DNA of 64,000 bases from DASSKA01 sp035765755 (GCA_035765755.1 DASTWW010000212.1:1-64000), one strand, 5' to 3'. Shown: positions 36,388-45,287, numbered from the stretch's first letter. The notes: generated by a model not told the origin, from the sequence alone. A program made the numbers and translations.

Positions 36388-37698
36388 TCAGCGGGCGCCG
36401 GACTGGAACTCGGCCCAGGTGTCCGAGGCGACCACGCCGGTGGCCGGCAGGCCGAGCGACTTCTGGTAGTCGCTGACGGCGGCAGTGGTGGCCCGGTCGA
36501 AGATGCCCGTGACGTCCAACCGGGCGCCGGTCGCCGCGTTGAGGGCGCGTTGCACCCGTCGTACGGCGTCGCTCGCCGACCCCTGCTTGAGCACCGGGGA
36601 GGATCCCGCCGACAGCAGCGCGGTCCAGGTGCTCGCCGTCATCGCCCCGGACACCCGCAGGTGCCGGCTGCGCTGGAACCCTCGGGTGGCGCGCACGGTC
36701 GGCCGGGTGAACCGGCCGGTGATCCGTCCGACGTCGAAGCCGTGCTGCCGGAGCAGACACTGCGCCGCCTTCACCTGACCGCTGCGGGCGCCGCGGGTCA
36801 GCAGGCGGTAGCGGGCGAAGTCGACCCGCACTCCGCAGGTACGACGCGGGGACGGGGCCACCGAGCCGCGTCCGACATCCATGAAGCTGCGATCGATCGA
36901 CAGGGTCACCCCGCCGTACGTCGCCGAGCGGTCCAGCCGGAACTGGTGGATGCGCCGGTGCGGTGCCCAGCTGGACGGACGCACCCAGCTGCGGCGGATC
37001 CAGGTGTCGGCGCGGCCGTTGTCCCAGGCGTACCAGACCTGGTCCGGCTCGACGTAGGCCGTGGGTGACACCTTGTCGGCGAAGTCGATGGACGCGATGG
37101 CCGCGGCGACGTTCGCGTAGACCCCCGAGACGAAGCCAAGCTGGTGCAACCGTCGGCTCCACGAGGACAGGAAGTTCAGCACCGACCGGCGGCAGTCGTC
37201 GCCGGCGAGCGGGTAGTCCTCCATGTCGTACCAGAGGGTGCTGCCCGCCGGGATACCGAGAGCGCGGGCGGCCTGGACGGCGTGGAATGCCTGGCGGCGC
37301 CCCTCTCGCCGGGCGGCCCGGTAGCCGCCTGCGGGCTCGGGGCTCACGACAGAGGCGTACTCCCGCTGCGCGCACGATGCCTGCGGACCCACCCAGATCG
37401 GCAGCACCCGCCACCCCCGACGCGACTGCCGGCGCACCCAGCCGGCGTCCAGGTAGGTCTGGTCCTTGCACTGCCTGTTGCTGCCGCCGATGTAGACACC
37501 GACACCCCAGAACGGCGACCCGGTCCGCCAGGCGTCCATCTCCGCGTTCGACGGCGCGCAGCGGGTGTCGAACGCGACCCCGGTGAACGAGCCGGGCGTG
37601 GGTCGCGGCGCCGACACGGCCGAGGAGGCCGGGGCGAGCGCGCCGAGCACGGCAAGGGTCAGCGCGCCCGCGAAGGCGCCCAGGGTACGACGGGACAC
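36388..37698 (-). CDS. Secreted DUF1906 glycoside-hydrolase-like protein with two peptidoglycan-binding domains
   Basis: A 436-residue exported protein: signal peptide (1-30, AVSA cleavage region), then a Rv2525c-like glycoside-hydrolase fold domain of about 36-250 (GVAFDTRCAPSNAEMDAW, GVYIGGSNRQ, STLWYDMEDYP with acidic residues at the strand end, GVYANVAAAI), and two C-terminal PG_binding_1 repeats (about 297-360 and 370-434, each with VKAAQCLLRQHGFDVG or VRRVQRALNAATG). It likely acts on or binds the cell wall. Domain acidic residues suggest hydrolase activity, but family members are often uncharacterised. Confidence 0.86.
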   Translation of the reverse strand: MSRRTLGAFAGALTLAVLGALAPASSAVSAPRPTPGSFTGVAFDTRCAPSNAEMDAWRTGSPFWGVGVYIGGSNRQCKDQTYLDAGWVRRQSRRGWRVLPIWVGPQASCAQREYASVVSPEPAGGYRAARREGRRQAFHAVQAARALGIPAGSTLWYDMEDYPLAGDDCRRSVLNFLSSWSRRLHQLGFVSGVYANVAAAIASIDFADKVSPTAYVEPDQVWYAWDNGRADTWIRRSWVRPSSWAPHRRIHQFRLDRSATYGGVTLSIDRSFMDVGRGSVAPSPRRTCGVRVDFARYRLLTRGARSGQVKAAQCLLRQHGFDVGRITGRFTRPTVRATRGFQRSRHLRVSGAMTASTWTALLSAGSSPVLKQGSASDAVRRVQRALNAATGARLDVTGIFDRATTAAVSDYQKSLGLPATGVVASDTWAEFQSGAR

Positions 37699-37709
37699 GG
37701 GCGGTTACG

Positions 37710-39557
37710 TTACCGCCGAGTCCACAAGTTCGGCGACACCAGACGGACCCGGAGCACCTGCTCGCGCTCCCGCGCCTCCTGCTGGTCACGCTGCCGGGCG
37801 GCGAGCAGCTGGGTCAGCGACACGATGCCGATCACCTTGGTCGGGTCGTCGCGGTCCACGACCGGCATCCGGTTCACCTCGGCCTGCGACATCAGCTCGG
37901 CGACGTACCGCAGCGTCTGGTCGCCGTGCGTGACCGCCACCGGCTCGCGCATCAGCTCCTTGAGCGGTGTGGTGCCGTCGCCCTGACTGTTGGCCCGGAA
38001 CAGGGACCGGCGGGTGACCACGCCCTGCAGCTGACCGGGCGGGTCGACCACCGGGTACAGCCGCTGCCGCCAACCGGTGTCCACCTCCAGCGGCGAGCCG
38101 AGCGCCTCGACCGCCTCAGCGACGGTCAGGTCGGTCTCCAGCTCGAGCACGTCATCGGACATCACCTCGCTGGCGAACTGGATCTCCAGCGGGTCCACGT
38201 CGTACTCCCGGCTGAGGTGGTAGCCCCGCCGAGCGATCTTCTCGGTCAGCACCGACCGCTTGAGCAGCAGCACCGACAGCCCGAACGCGGTGGTGGCCCC
38301 GATGATCAGCGGCAGGATCGCGTCGTACTGGTGGGTCAGCTCGATCGCGAAGACCACGCCGGTGAACGGCGAGCGCATCACCCCGCCGAGCACACCGGCC
38401 AGCGCGATCAGCGCCCAGAAGCCGGCGCCGACGTGCGGGAAAAACTGCGCCTCCAGCGCGCCGAGCGCGCCACCGATCATGAACATCGGCGCGAGCACGC
38501 CGCCGGAGGTGCCCGAGCCCAGCGACAGGGACCAGATCAGCGTCTTCACGATGAGCACGCCGGCGACCAGCCCGAGCCCGATCGAGCCGGTGAGCTCCAT
38601 GTGGATGATGTTGTAGCCCACGCCGAGCGCCTGCGGCACGAACAGGCCGCCGATGCCGATGATCAGACCCCCGATGGCCGGCCACCACATCCAGTGGATC
38701 GGCAGCTTCCGGAACGCGTCCTCGGAGGCGTACACCAGTCCGGTCGCCAGGATGGCCAGCAGCCCGGAGATGAGTCCGGACACCACGCACAGCCCCATCG
38801 AGGTGGCGGTCAGGTGCAGCGCCGCGTGCGCGGGGAACAGCGGCCCGGTGCCGAGGATGGCGTGGCGGACGACGGTGGCCACGCAGACCGCCGCCGCGAC
38901 CGGGACCAGCGACCGTGGCCGCCACTCGAAGAGCAGCAGCTCCACGGCGAGCACCAGCGCTGCGAGCGGGGTGTTGAAGGTGGCCGCCATGCCGGCCGTC
39001 GAACCGGCGACCAGCAGCGTCTTGCGCTCGTCGGCGGTCAGGTGCAGGAACTGTGCGAACAGCGAACCGAACGCGCCACCGGTCATGATGATCGGCCCCT
39101 CGGCACCGAACGGGCCGCCCGTCCCGATCGCGACGGCTGACGAGACCGGCTTGAGCACCGCGACCCGCGGCTGCACCTTGCTGCCGCCCATCAAGATCGC
39201 CTCGATGGCCTCCGGCATCCCGTGGCCGCGGATCTTCTCCGAGCCGTAGCGCGCCATCAGCCCGATCACCAGACCACCCACGGTCGGGGCGACCAGGATC
39301 AGGAGCGGATTGTGGTGGACGGCTCCCGGAGCGACCAGGCTGGTGTCCACCCGCTGGTAGAACACTGCGTTGGTGATCAGGCCGATCAGCCTCAGCAGCG
39401 CCCAGGCGACGACCGCGCTCACCGCGCCGATCGGGATCGCCAGCGCGGTGATCAGCAGGACGCGGGAGGTCGTCGAGAAGTCGCCGAGGTGGCGGACGTC
39501 ACGGGGAGGAACAGGTTGGGCAGGGGACACGTCAGTGGTTACCTTTGAGGGAAACAT
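37710..39557 (-). CDS. ClC-family chloride/proton antiporter with CBS pair
   Basis: A 615-residue ClC protein. The selectivity regions are visible: GTGGPFGAEGPIIMTGGAFGS with the gating glutamate in AEGP, GSGTSGGVLAPMFMIGGALG, and GVLGGVMRSPFTGVVFAIELT. The gating glutamate favours exchanger rather than channel. The C-terminal 140 residues form two CBS domains (VMSDDVLELETDLTVAEAVEAL, then LMREPVAVTHGDQTLRYVAELM...VNRMPVVDRDD) for nucleotide sensing. ATG 39557 gives MFPSKVTTD; the divergent marR gene starts 28 bp away, so their promoters overlap and MarR may control it. Confidence 0.92.
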   Translation of the reverse strand: MFPSKVTTDVSPAQPVPPRDVRHLGDFSTTSRVLLITALAIPIGAVSAVVAWALLRLIGLITNAVFYQRVDTSLVAPGAVHHNPLLILVAPTVGGLVIGLMARYGSEKIRGHGMPEAIEAILMGGSKVQPRVAVLKPVSSAVAIGTGGPFGAEGPIIMTGGAFGSLFAQFLHLTADERKTLLVAGSTAGMAATFNTPLAALVLAVELLLFEWRPRSLVPVAAAVCVATVVRHAILGTGPLFPAHAALHLTATSMGLCVVSGLISGLLAILATGLVYASEDAFRKLPIHWMWWPAIGGLIIGIGGLFVPQALGVGYNIIHMELTGSIGLGLVAGVLIVKTLIWSLSLGSGTSGGVLAPMFMIGGALGALEAQFFPHVGAGFWALIALAGVLGGVMRSPFTGVVFAIELTHQYDAILPLIIGATTAFGLSVLLLKRSVLTEKIARRGYHLSREYDVDPLEIQFASEVMSDDVLELETDLTVAEAVEALGSPLEVDTGWRQRLYPVVDPPGQLQGVVTRRSLFRANSQGDGTTPLKELMREPVAVTHGDQTLRYVAELMSQAEVNRMPVVDRDDPTKVIGIVSLTQLLAARQRDQQEAREREQVLRVRLVSPNLWTRR

Positions 39558-39584
39558 CGCAATACGACATTTTAGGGTTCCACC
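39545..39584. promoter_or_regulatory. Overlapping divergent promoters of clc and marR genes
   Basis: For marR: TTGAGG (39545-39550) and CATTTT (39568-39573) with a 17-bp spacer. For the antiporter, on the reverse strand, TAAAAT (about 39576-39571) is 13 bp before its ATG. Only 27 bp separate the two start codons, so MarR binding here would affect both. Confidence 0.4.
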
Positions 39585-39968
39585 GTGCCCAGCGACAAAG
39601 ACTACGAGCACCTGCTCGCCTTCCGGACCCGGCTCCGGCGGTTCGACCAGTGGAGTCGGACCGCAGCGGAGGACCACGGTCTGACCCATGCACAACACCA
39701 GCTATTGCTGGCGATTCGCGGTTTCCTGGGGCCGCAGGGACCCACTATCGGAGACGTTGCCGAACTGCTGCTTGTGAAACACCACACAGTCAGCGAACTG
39801 GTGGACCGCACGCAGGTGACCGGGCTCATCGAGAGGGTCCGCGACACCGTCGACAACCGCCGGGTGCACCTGGTCCTGACCAAGAAGGGGCAGGACGTGC
39901 TGCGGCAGCTGACCGACAAGCACCTCGAGGAGCTGCGCCGGCTGGCACCGCTGCTCGGCGAGCTGTGA
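39585..39968 (+). CDS. MarR-family transcriptional regulator
   Basis: A 127-residue winged-helix regulator: helices LLAFRTRLRRFDQWSRTAAEDHGLTHAQHQLLLAIRGF, recognition helix region TIGDVAELLLVKHHTVSELVDRTQVTGLIERV, the wing DTVDNRRVHLVLTKKGQDVL with the DxR motif, and a C-terminal dimerisation helix. The GTG start at 39585 lies back-to-back with the ClC antiporter gene, the most likely target together with itself. Ligand unknown. Confidence 0.9.
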   Translation: MPSDKDYEHLLAFRTRLRRFDQWSRTAAEDHGLTHAQHQLLLAIRGFLGPQGPTIGDVAELLLVKHHTVSELVDRTQVTGLIERVRDTVDNRRVHLVLTKKGQDVLRQLTDKHLEELRRLAPLLGEL

Positions 39969-40046
39969 GCGTGCCACGCGTCAGAGCCGTCGCTTGTGGC
40001 CGGCCAGCACGCTGAAGGGTCGGCGCCGCCCGCGATAATGGGCGCC

Positions 40047-40406
40047 ATGCCGGTCCGCCTCCGCCCCGCCGATCCCGCCCTCGTGGCGCAGGCCGTCGAC
40101 CGGTTCCGGGAAGGCGAGGCGAGCGACGAGGACCTGCGACTGCTCACCAGGCACCTGCTCGCGCTGCTGGTGAGACGGGCCCCGGGTGGGGCGCTCGAGG
40201 TCCGGGTGCCGCCGTACGCCGTCGCGCAGTGCGTCGAAGGCACCCGGCACACCCGGGGCACCCCGCCGGCCGTCGTGGAGATGGATCCGTCCACCTGGGT
40301 CGGGCTCGCGCTCGGCGACCTGGCCTGGGACGAGGCCGAGCGGGGTGGCCGGCTCATCGCGTCCGGGGAGCGCTCCGACTTCAGCGCGCTGCTGCCACTG
40401 CTGTAG
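40047..40406 (+). CDS. SCP-like (sterol carrier family) protein
   Basis: A 119-residue soluble protein of the bacterial SCP ortholog family, recognised from LRPADPALVAQAVDRFREG, EVRVPPYAVAQCVEGTRHTRGTPPAVVEMDPSTWVGLALGDLAWDEA and the end SGERSDFSALLPLL. Members occur near purF in actinobacteria; function unknown, with a hydrophobic-ligand pocket assumed from the SCP2 fold. The ATG at 40047 is used, though an in-frame ATG at 40038 is possible. Confidence 0.82.
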   Translation: MPVRLRPADPALVAQAVDRFREGEASDEDLRLLTRHLLALLVRRAPGGALEVRVPPYAVAQCVEGTRHTRGTPPAVVEMDPSTWVGLALGDLAWDEAERGGRLIASGERSDFSALLPLL

Positions 40407-40413
40407 CAGCGTG

Positions 40414-40596
40414 CTACCCCTCGGCGCACAGCTCCTCGGTTGCGGCAGGCTCCGCCGTCAGCGCAGCGGCTTCGGCCTGCCAGACCGCGGGCCGCGGCAC
40501 GCTTCGCACCGTCCGGCTCAGGGTGACCACCAGCGCCGCAACGGCGGTCAGCGCGCCCATGGCGGCGACCGCTGCGGGCCCTCCCACGGCAGCCAT
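40414..40596 (-). CDS. Possible small membrane protein
   Basis: A 60-residue frame starting MAAVGGPAAVAAMGALTAV with one or two hydrophobic alanine-rich segments, then SRTVRSVPRPAVWQAEAAALTAEPAATEELCAEG. It ends just after the SCP-like gene and overlaps, on the opposite strand, the N-terminal part of the truncated regulator frame. No family recognised; it could be a chance frame in GC-rich DNA. Confidence 0.3.
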   Translation of the reverse strand: MAAVGGPAAVAAMGALTAVAALVVTLSRTVRSVPRPAVWQAEAAALTAEPAATEELCAEG

Positions 40597-40999
40597 CAGC
40601 GCTCCCGAGGAGGCGCGGGACCGGCGGGACCGGGTGTGGCGGGCCACCTCTCCGGACGGCCTACGGCTCAGCCTGGACCAGCTCAAAAAACAGCCCGGCG
40701 GACGGGCCGCGGTCTCGGTGTGGCAGCGCCAGGCCAGCGCCTGGGCCCATCAGCTCGTCGACCAGGCCCACTACGGCGAACGCCAGAAGGACACCGAGGT
40801 GGTGATCGAGGAGACCTCGCTGCGGCTGACCAAGGACCAGGCCATGAAGCTGTCCGAGGAGCTCGACCAGGTGCTCAAGACGTGGAGGAGGACTGTCGAG
40901 CCTGCCGAGGGGGCGCGCACCTACAGCCTCTACCTGATGCTCCAGCCCTACCCCGACGTCCGCTCCGAAGGTGACGACGGCGCCGACGAGCCGGCCTGA
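40559..40999 (+). pseudogene. Truncated ArsR-type regulator lacking its HTH domain
   Basis: The C-terminal 130 residues (EEARDRRDRVWRATSPDGLRLS...VWQRQASAWAHQLVD...TEVVIEETSLRLTKDQAMKLSEELDQVLKTWRR) match the effector or dimerisation part that follows the winged helix in a common actinobacterial ArsR/HTH_20 regulator class, where RxRxWRA directly follows the wing. The expected 80-residue DNA-binding domain is absent in all three frames upstream; instead there is a low-complexity Ala/Pro stretch. Either it was deleted, or the protein works without DNA binding. The start at ATG 40559 is arbitrary. Confidence 0.5.
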
Positions 41000-41021
41000 G
41001 GCGGGCGGCATAATCGCGGCC

Positions 41022-42383
41022 ATGACTGACGCGCCCGCCCGCAAGTCCACCGACCAGCTCCGTGCCGCCTTGCAGAAGGTGCTGCCGTCGGTGCGCGCCG
41101 ACCTCGAGAGGCTCGTGCGCATCCCGTCGGTGAGCGCCGACCCGGCCCGGGCCGAGGACGTACGCCGCTCGGCGGACCTGACCGCAGAACTGTTCCGCAA
41201 CGAGGGCTTCGACGACGTGCGCATCCTCTCCAGCGCCGGCGGCGGTCCCGCCGTGGTGGCCCGGAAGCCCGCGTCGGAGGGCGCGCCCACCGTGCTGCTG
41301 TACGCCCACCACGACGTGCAGCCGGTCGGCGACCTGGACGCGTGGGACAGCGACCCGTTCGAGCCGACCGAGCGCGGTGACCGGCTCTACGGACGCGGCG
41401 CCGCCGACGACAAGGCCGGCATCGCCGCGCACCTGGCCGCAATCCGCAGCCACGCCGGCGACCTGCCGGTGGGCGTGACGGTGCTCGTCGAGGGCGAGGA
41501 GGAGCTCGGCTCCCCGACCCTCGCGCCGTTCCTGGCCGAGCACCAGGACCTGCTGGCCGCCGACGTGATCGTGATCGCCGACTCCGGGAACTGGGACATC
41601 GGCATCCCCGCGCTGACCACCACACTGCGCGGCAATGTGGACGTGTTCGTCGAGGTGGCCACCCTCGACCACGGCGTGCACTCGGGCATGTGGGGCGGCC
41701 TGGTGCCGGACGCGATGATGGTGCTGGTCCGGCTGCTGGCCACCCTGCACGACGACCAGGGCAACGTCGCCGTCGAGGGCCTGGTCTCCGGCCCGGCGGC
41801 GGACCTGGACTACCCCGAAGACCGGATCCGCGCCGAGTCCTCGGTGCTCGGCGGCGTCGAGCTGATCGGCTCTGGGTCGTACGTCGAGCGGCTCTGGACG
41901 AAGCCCTCGATCTCGATCATCGGCCTGGACACCACCCGCACCGCCGAGGCCAGCAACACGCTGATCCCCAAGGCGAAGGCCAAGGTCTCCCTGCGGCTGG
42001 CACCCGGCGACCACGCCGAGTCGGCCATCGAGAAGCTGATCTCGCACCTGGAGTCGCACGTCCCCTGGGGCGCGCGCATCACCATCACCAAAGGTCGCGA
42101 GAGCGGAGAGCCCGGCGTCATCGACGCCGAGGGTCCGGTGTACGACGTGGCGCGGGCCGCGTTCAAGGAGGCCTGGGACGGCACCGACCCGGTCGACATG
42201 GGAGTCGGCGGGTCGATCCCGTTCATCGCGGCCTTCCAGGGCGCATTCCCCGACGCCGCCGTACTCGTCACCGGTGTCGAGGACCCCGACACGCGCGCCC
42301 ACGGCGCCAACGAGGGACTGCACCTCGCCGAGTTCGAACGGGTCTGCCTCGCCGAGGCGCTGCTGCTCAACAACCTCGCCTGA
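41022..42383 (+). CDS. M20-family metallopeptidase (dipeptidase)
   Basis: A 453-residue zinc peptidase of family M20. Metal and catalytic motifs: LLYAHHDVQPV (His and Asp), YGRGAADDKAGI (bridging Asp), VEGEEELGSP (general base Glu and ligand), ADSGNWDIG and the C-terminal HGANEGL (ligand His). The dimerisation/lid domain lies between about 200 and 320. Homologues are annotated as dipeptidases of the carnosinase-like group. It ends 2 bp before repeat locus D and 180 bp upstream of purF. Confidence 0.92.
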   Translation: MTDAPARKSTDQLRAALQKVLPSVRADLERLVRIPSVSADPARAEDVRRSADLTAELFRNEGFDDVRILSSAGGGPAVVARKPASEGAPTVLLYAHHDVQPVGDLDAWDSDPFEPTERGDRLYGRGAADDKAGIAAHLAAIRSHAGDLPVGVTVLVEGEEELGSPTLAPFLAEHQDLLAADVIVIADSGNWDIGIPALTTTLRGNVDVFVEVATLDHGVHSGMWGGLVPDAMMVLVRLLATLHDDQGNVAVEGLVSGPAADLDYPEDRIRAESSVLGGVELIGSGSYVERLWTKPSISIIGLDTTRTAEASNTLIPKAKAKVSLRLAPGDHAESAIEKLISHLESHVPWGARITITKGRESGEPGVIDAEGPVYDVARAAFKEAWDGTDPVDMGVGGSIPFIAAFQGAFPDAAVLVTGVEDPDTRAHGANEGLHLAEFERVCLAEALLLNNLA

Positions 42384-42384
42384 C

Positions 42385-42535
42385 GTACCAATATCGTGTC
42401 GATATCGCGACCTATGCGTCGCGGTAGGCGTACCGACATCGTGTCGATATCGCGACCTATGCGTCGCGGTTGACGTACCGACATCGTGTCGATAACGCGA
42501 CCTATGCGTCGCGGTAGGCGTACCGACATCGGTGC
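42385..42535 (+). repeat. 45-bp palindromic repeat, locus D (3 units plus end unit)
   Basis: Units start at 42385, 42430 and 42475, with a truncated one at 42520: exactly 45 bp each. Each unit contains CGACATCGTGTCG (or ATATCGTGTCG in the first) and CGCGACCTATGCGTCGCG. Units differ by few substitutions (for example GTAGG versus GTTGA after the hairpin), so this is the most homogeneous array. It fills the gap between the peptidase stop and the purF promoter. Confidence 0.95.
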
Positions 42536-42551
42536 AGAACGGGCGGACCCC

Positions 42552-42563
42552 TACACTGAGGTA
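42552..42563 (+). promoter_or_regulatory. purF leaderless -10 element
   Basis: TACACT at 42552-42557 sits 6 bp before the purF GTG (42564). The expected -35 region (about 42529-42535) is the end unit of repeat locus D, so the repeat abuts or forms part of the purF promoter. Confidence 0.45.
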
Positions 42564-44108
42564 GTGCCTCGGACCCGCGGAGACGGACGCCTCACCCACG
42601 CCCTCGACCCGCACGACCTCGGACCGCAGGACGCGTGCGGCGTGTTCGGGGTCTGGGCGCCCGGTGAGGACGTCGCGAAGCTGACCTACTACGGGCTGTA
42701 CGCCCTGCAGCACCGCGGTCAGGAGTCCGCAGGGATCGCGGTGAGCAACGGCCGCCAGATCCTGGTCTTCAAGGACATGGGCCTGGTCTCCCAGGTCTTC
42801 GACGAGGCCACGCTCGAGTCCCTCAAGGGGCACGTCGCGATCGGCCACGCGCGCTACTCCACCACCGGCGCCAGCACCTGGCACAACGCGCAGCCGACGT
42901 TCCGGCCGACCGCGACCGGCTCCCTCGCCCTGGCCCACAACGGCAACCTGACCAACACCCACGAGCTGGCTGAGCGGGTGCAGGGACTGGCCCCGCTGAA
43001 CGGCGAGCTGGACCTACCGATGCGCAACCAGCACAACTCCACGAACGACACGAGCCTGGTGACCGCGCTGCTCGCCCACCACCCGGACACCAGCCTGGAG
43101 GAGAACGCCGCCGCAGTCCTGCCCACCATCCGGGGCGCGTTCTCATTCGTCTGGATGGACGAGAACACCCTCTACGCCGCTCGCGACCCGCAGGGCATCC
43201 GCCCGCTGGTCCTCGGCCGGCTCGAGCGCGGCTGGGTGGTCGCCTCGGAGACCGCCGCCCTCGACATCGTCGGCGCCTCCTTCATCCGCGAGGTGGAGCC
43301 CGGCGAGCTGGTCGCCGTCGACGAGGACGGGCTGCGCAGCCGCACCTTCGCCGACCCGGCGCCGAAGCACTGCCTGTTCGAGTTCGTCTACCTGGCCCGC
43401 CCCGACACGCTGATGAGCGACCAACGGGTGCACAGCGTGCGCGTCGAGATAGGCCGGCGGCTGGCCCGCGAGTTCCCCACCGAGGCGGACCTGGTCATTC
43501 CGGTCCCCGAGTCCGGAACGCCCGCCGCCATCGGGTACGCCGAGGAGTCCGGGATTCCCTACGGCTCCGGGCTGGTCAAGAACTCGTACGTCGGACGGAC
43601 GTTCATCCAGCCTTCCCAGACGATCCGGCAGCTCGGCATCCGGCTGAAGCTCAACCCGCTGCGCGACGTCATCGAGGGCAAGCGGCTCGTCGTGGTCGAC
43701 GACTCGATCGTGCGCGGCAACACCCAGCGCGCGCTGGTCCGGATGCTGCGCGAGGCGGGCGCCCGCGAGGTGCACGTGCGGATCTCCAGCCCGCCGGTGA
43801 AGTGGCCGTGCTTCTACGGCATCGACTTCGCCAGCCGCGCCGAGCTGATCGCCAACGGACTGTCCAGCGACGAGATCTGCCGCTCCATCGACGCCGACTC
43901 GCTGGGCTACATCTCCCTCGACGAGCTCGTCGAGGCCACCGGCGTGCCCAAGAACAACCTGTGCCGGGCCTGCTTCGACGGGGTGTACCCAGTGCCGCTG
44001 CCCGAGCCGGAGCACCTCGGCAAGCACCTGCTCGAACCGGCCGTCGTCGGCCCGAAGCTGCCTCTCACCCTGGGCGGCGGGGCCTCCGACGCCCTCGGAC
44101 GTCCCTGA
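42564..44108 (+). CDS. purF: Amidophosphoribosyltransferase
   Basis: The 514-residue enzyme starts purine synthesis, making phosphoribosylamine from PRPP and glutamine. Cys25 in QDACGVFGV is the glutaminase nucleophile after removal of a 24-residue propeptide. The glutaminase domain continues with YALQHRGQESAGIAV, and the PRTase domain has VVVDDSIVRGNTQRALVRML (PRPP loop). C-terminal KWPCFYG and NNLCRACFDG with further cysteines indicate the oxygen-sensitive Fe-S type. GTG 42564 fixed by the propeptide and the -10 element. purM follows 25 bp later. Confidence 0.96.
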   Translation: MPRTRGDGRLTHALDPHDLGPQDACGVFGVWAPGEDVAKLTYYGLYALQHRGQESAGIAVSNGRQILVFKDMGLVSQVFDEATLESLKGHVAIGHARYSTTGASTWHNAQPTFRPTATGSLALAHNGNLTNTHELAERVQGLAPLNGELDLPMRNQHNSTNDTSLVTALLAHHPDTSLEENAAAVLPTIRGAFSFVWMDENTLYAARDPQGIRPLVLGRLERGWVVASETAALDIVGASFIREVEPGELVAVDEDGLRSRTFADPAPKHCLFEFVYLARPDTLMSDQRVHSVRVEIGRRLAREFPTEADLVIPVPESGTPAAIGYAEESGIPYGSGLVKNSYVGRTFIQPSQTIRQLGIRLKLNPLRDVIEGKRLVVVDDSIVRGNTQRALVRMLREAGAREVHVRISSPPVKWPCFYGIDFASRAELIANGLSSDEICRSIDADSLGYISLDELVEATGVPKNNLCRACFDGVYPVPLPEPEHLGKHLLEPAVVGPKLPLTLGGGASDALGRP

Positions 44109-44133
44109 CCAGCAGCCGACAGCGAGGACCCAG

Positions 44134-45222
44134 ATGACCGACCAGCAGGGCGCGACCTACGAGTCCGCCGGGGTGTCCATCGACGCCGGCGACAAGGCCG
44201 TCCAGCTGATGAAGGTGTGGGTGGAGAAGGCCCGCCGGCCGGAGGTGATCGGCGGCATCGGCGGGTTCGCCGGCCTCTTCGACGCCAGCGGCCTCAAGGA
44301 CTACAAGCAGCCGCTGCTGGCCACCTCCGCCGACGGCGTAGGCACCAAGGTCGCGATCGCCCAGGCGATGGACCGCCATCACACCATCGGCTTCGACCTG
44401 GTCGGCATGCTCGTCGACGACCTGGTGGTCTGCGGGGCCGAGCCGCTGTTCCTCACCGACTACATCGCCACCGGCCGCGTAGTACCCGAACGCATCGCCG
44501 CGATCGTGCAGGGCATCGCCGAGGCGTGCGTGCAGGCTGGCTGCGCGCTGGTCGGCGGGGAGACCGCGGAGCACCCTGGGCTGCTCGGCCCCGAGGAGTA
44601 CGACGTGGCGGGCTCGACCACCGGGGTGGTGGAGGGCAGCGACGTGCTGGGCCCGGGAAGGGTCCGGCCCGGTGACGTGCTGATCGCGATCAGCTCCAGC
44701 GGCTTGCACTCCAACGGCTACTCGCTGGTGCGGCACGTGCTGCTCGGCTCGGAGGACGGTGGGGCCGGCTGGAGCCTGGACCGCGAGGTCCCCGAGCTCG
44801 GTCGGCCGCTCGGCGAGGAGCTGCTCGAGCCCACCCTCATCTACGCCAAGGCGTGCCTGGACCTGGCCCGGCGCACCCGCACCCACGCAATGTCGCACGT
44901 CACCGGCGGCGGGCTGGCCGACAACCTGGCGCGGGTGCTGCCGGTGGAGCTGGCCGCGGAGGTCGACCGGAGCACCTGGAACCCGCAGCCGATCTTCGAC
45001 CTGGTCCGAAAGGTCGGCAACGTCGAGCTGGCCGCCCTGGAGCGCACCCTGAACTGCGGGGTCGGCATGGTCGCGGTCATCGACCCGGCGGACGCCGACC
45101 GGGCGGTCGCGCTGCTGGAGGGCCACGGGCTGCGCGCCTGGCCGGCCGGCCGCGTGAGCGCCGCGAGCGAGGACCGGCCGGGCGGCTCGGTCACCCTGGT
45201 GGGGCGCCACCCCGGCTGGTGA
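44134..45222 (+). CDS. purM: Phosphoribosylformylglycinamidine cyclo-ligase
   Basis: The 362-residue AIR synthetase closes the imidazole ring of FGAM with ATP (step 5). Characteristic segments: TYESAGVSIDAGDKAVQLMK, LLATSADGVGTKVAIAQAMD, VGGETAEHPGLL, SSSGLHSNGYSLVR and HVTGGGLADNLARVLP. It follows purF by 25 bp and is likely cotranscribed. The DUF3073 gene with its own promoter comes next. Confidence 0.96.
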   Translation: MTDQQGATYESAGVSIDAGDKAVQLMKVWVEKARRPEVIGGIGGFAGLFDASGLKDYKQPLLATSADGVGTKVAIAQAMDRHHTIGFDLVGMLVDDLVVCGAEPLFLTDYIATGRVVPERIAAIVQGIAEACVQAGCALVGGETAEHPGLLGPEEYDVAGSTTGVVEGSDVLGPGRVRPGDVLIAISSSGLHSNGYSLVRHVLLGSEDGGAGWSLDREVPELGRPLGEELLEPTLIYAKACLDLARRTRTHAMSHVTGGGLADNLARVLPVELAAEVDRSTWNPQPIFDLVRKVGNVELAALERTLNCGVGMVAVIDPADADRAVALLEGHGLRAWPAGRVSAASEDRPGGSVTLVGRHPGW

Positions 45223-45260
45223 ACCGGCGATTCCGGGGCAACTCGACGGGCCGGGTGTGC

Positions 45261-45287
45261 GGGAACAGCCAGCGGGCGGGTATCGTT
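45261..45287 (+). promoter_or_regulatory. SigH/SigR-type ECF promoter
   Basis: GGGAACA (45261-45267), 16 bp, then CGTT (45284-45287): a full match to the consensus of actinobacterial SigH/SigR (GGAAYA-N16/17-CGTT), used for redox and heat stress genes. It would transcribe the DUF3073 gene with a leader of about 115-120 nt. Confidence 0.55.

Noticed and set aside
42385..42535. Possible CRISPR array
   Set aside because: The 45-bp units are directly adjacent with no unique spacers, only one to three units per locus, and no cas gene is present in the window.
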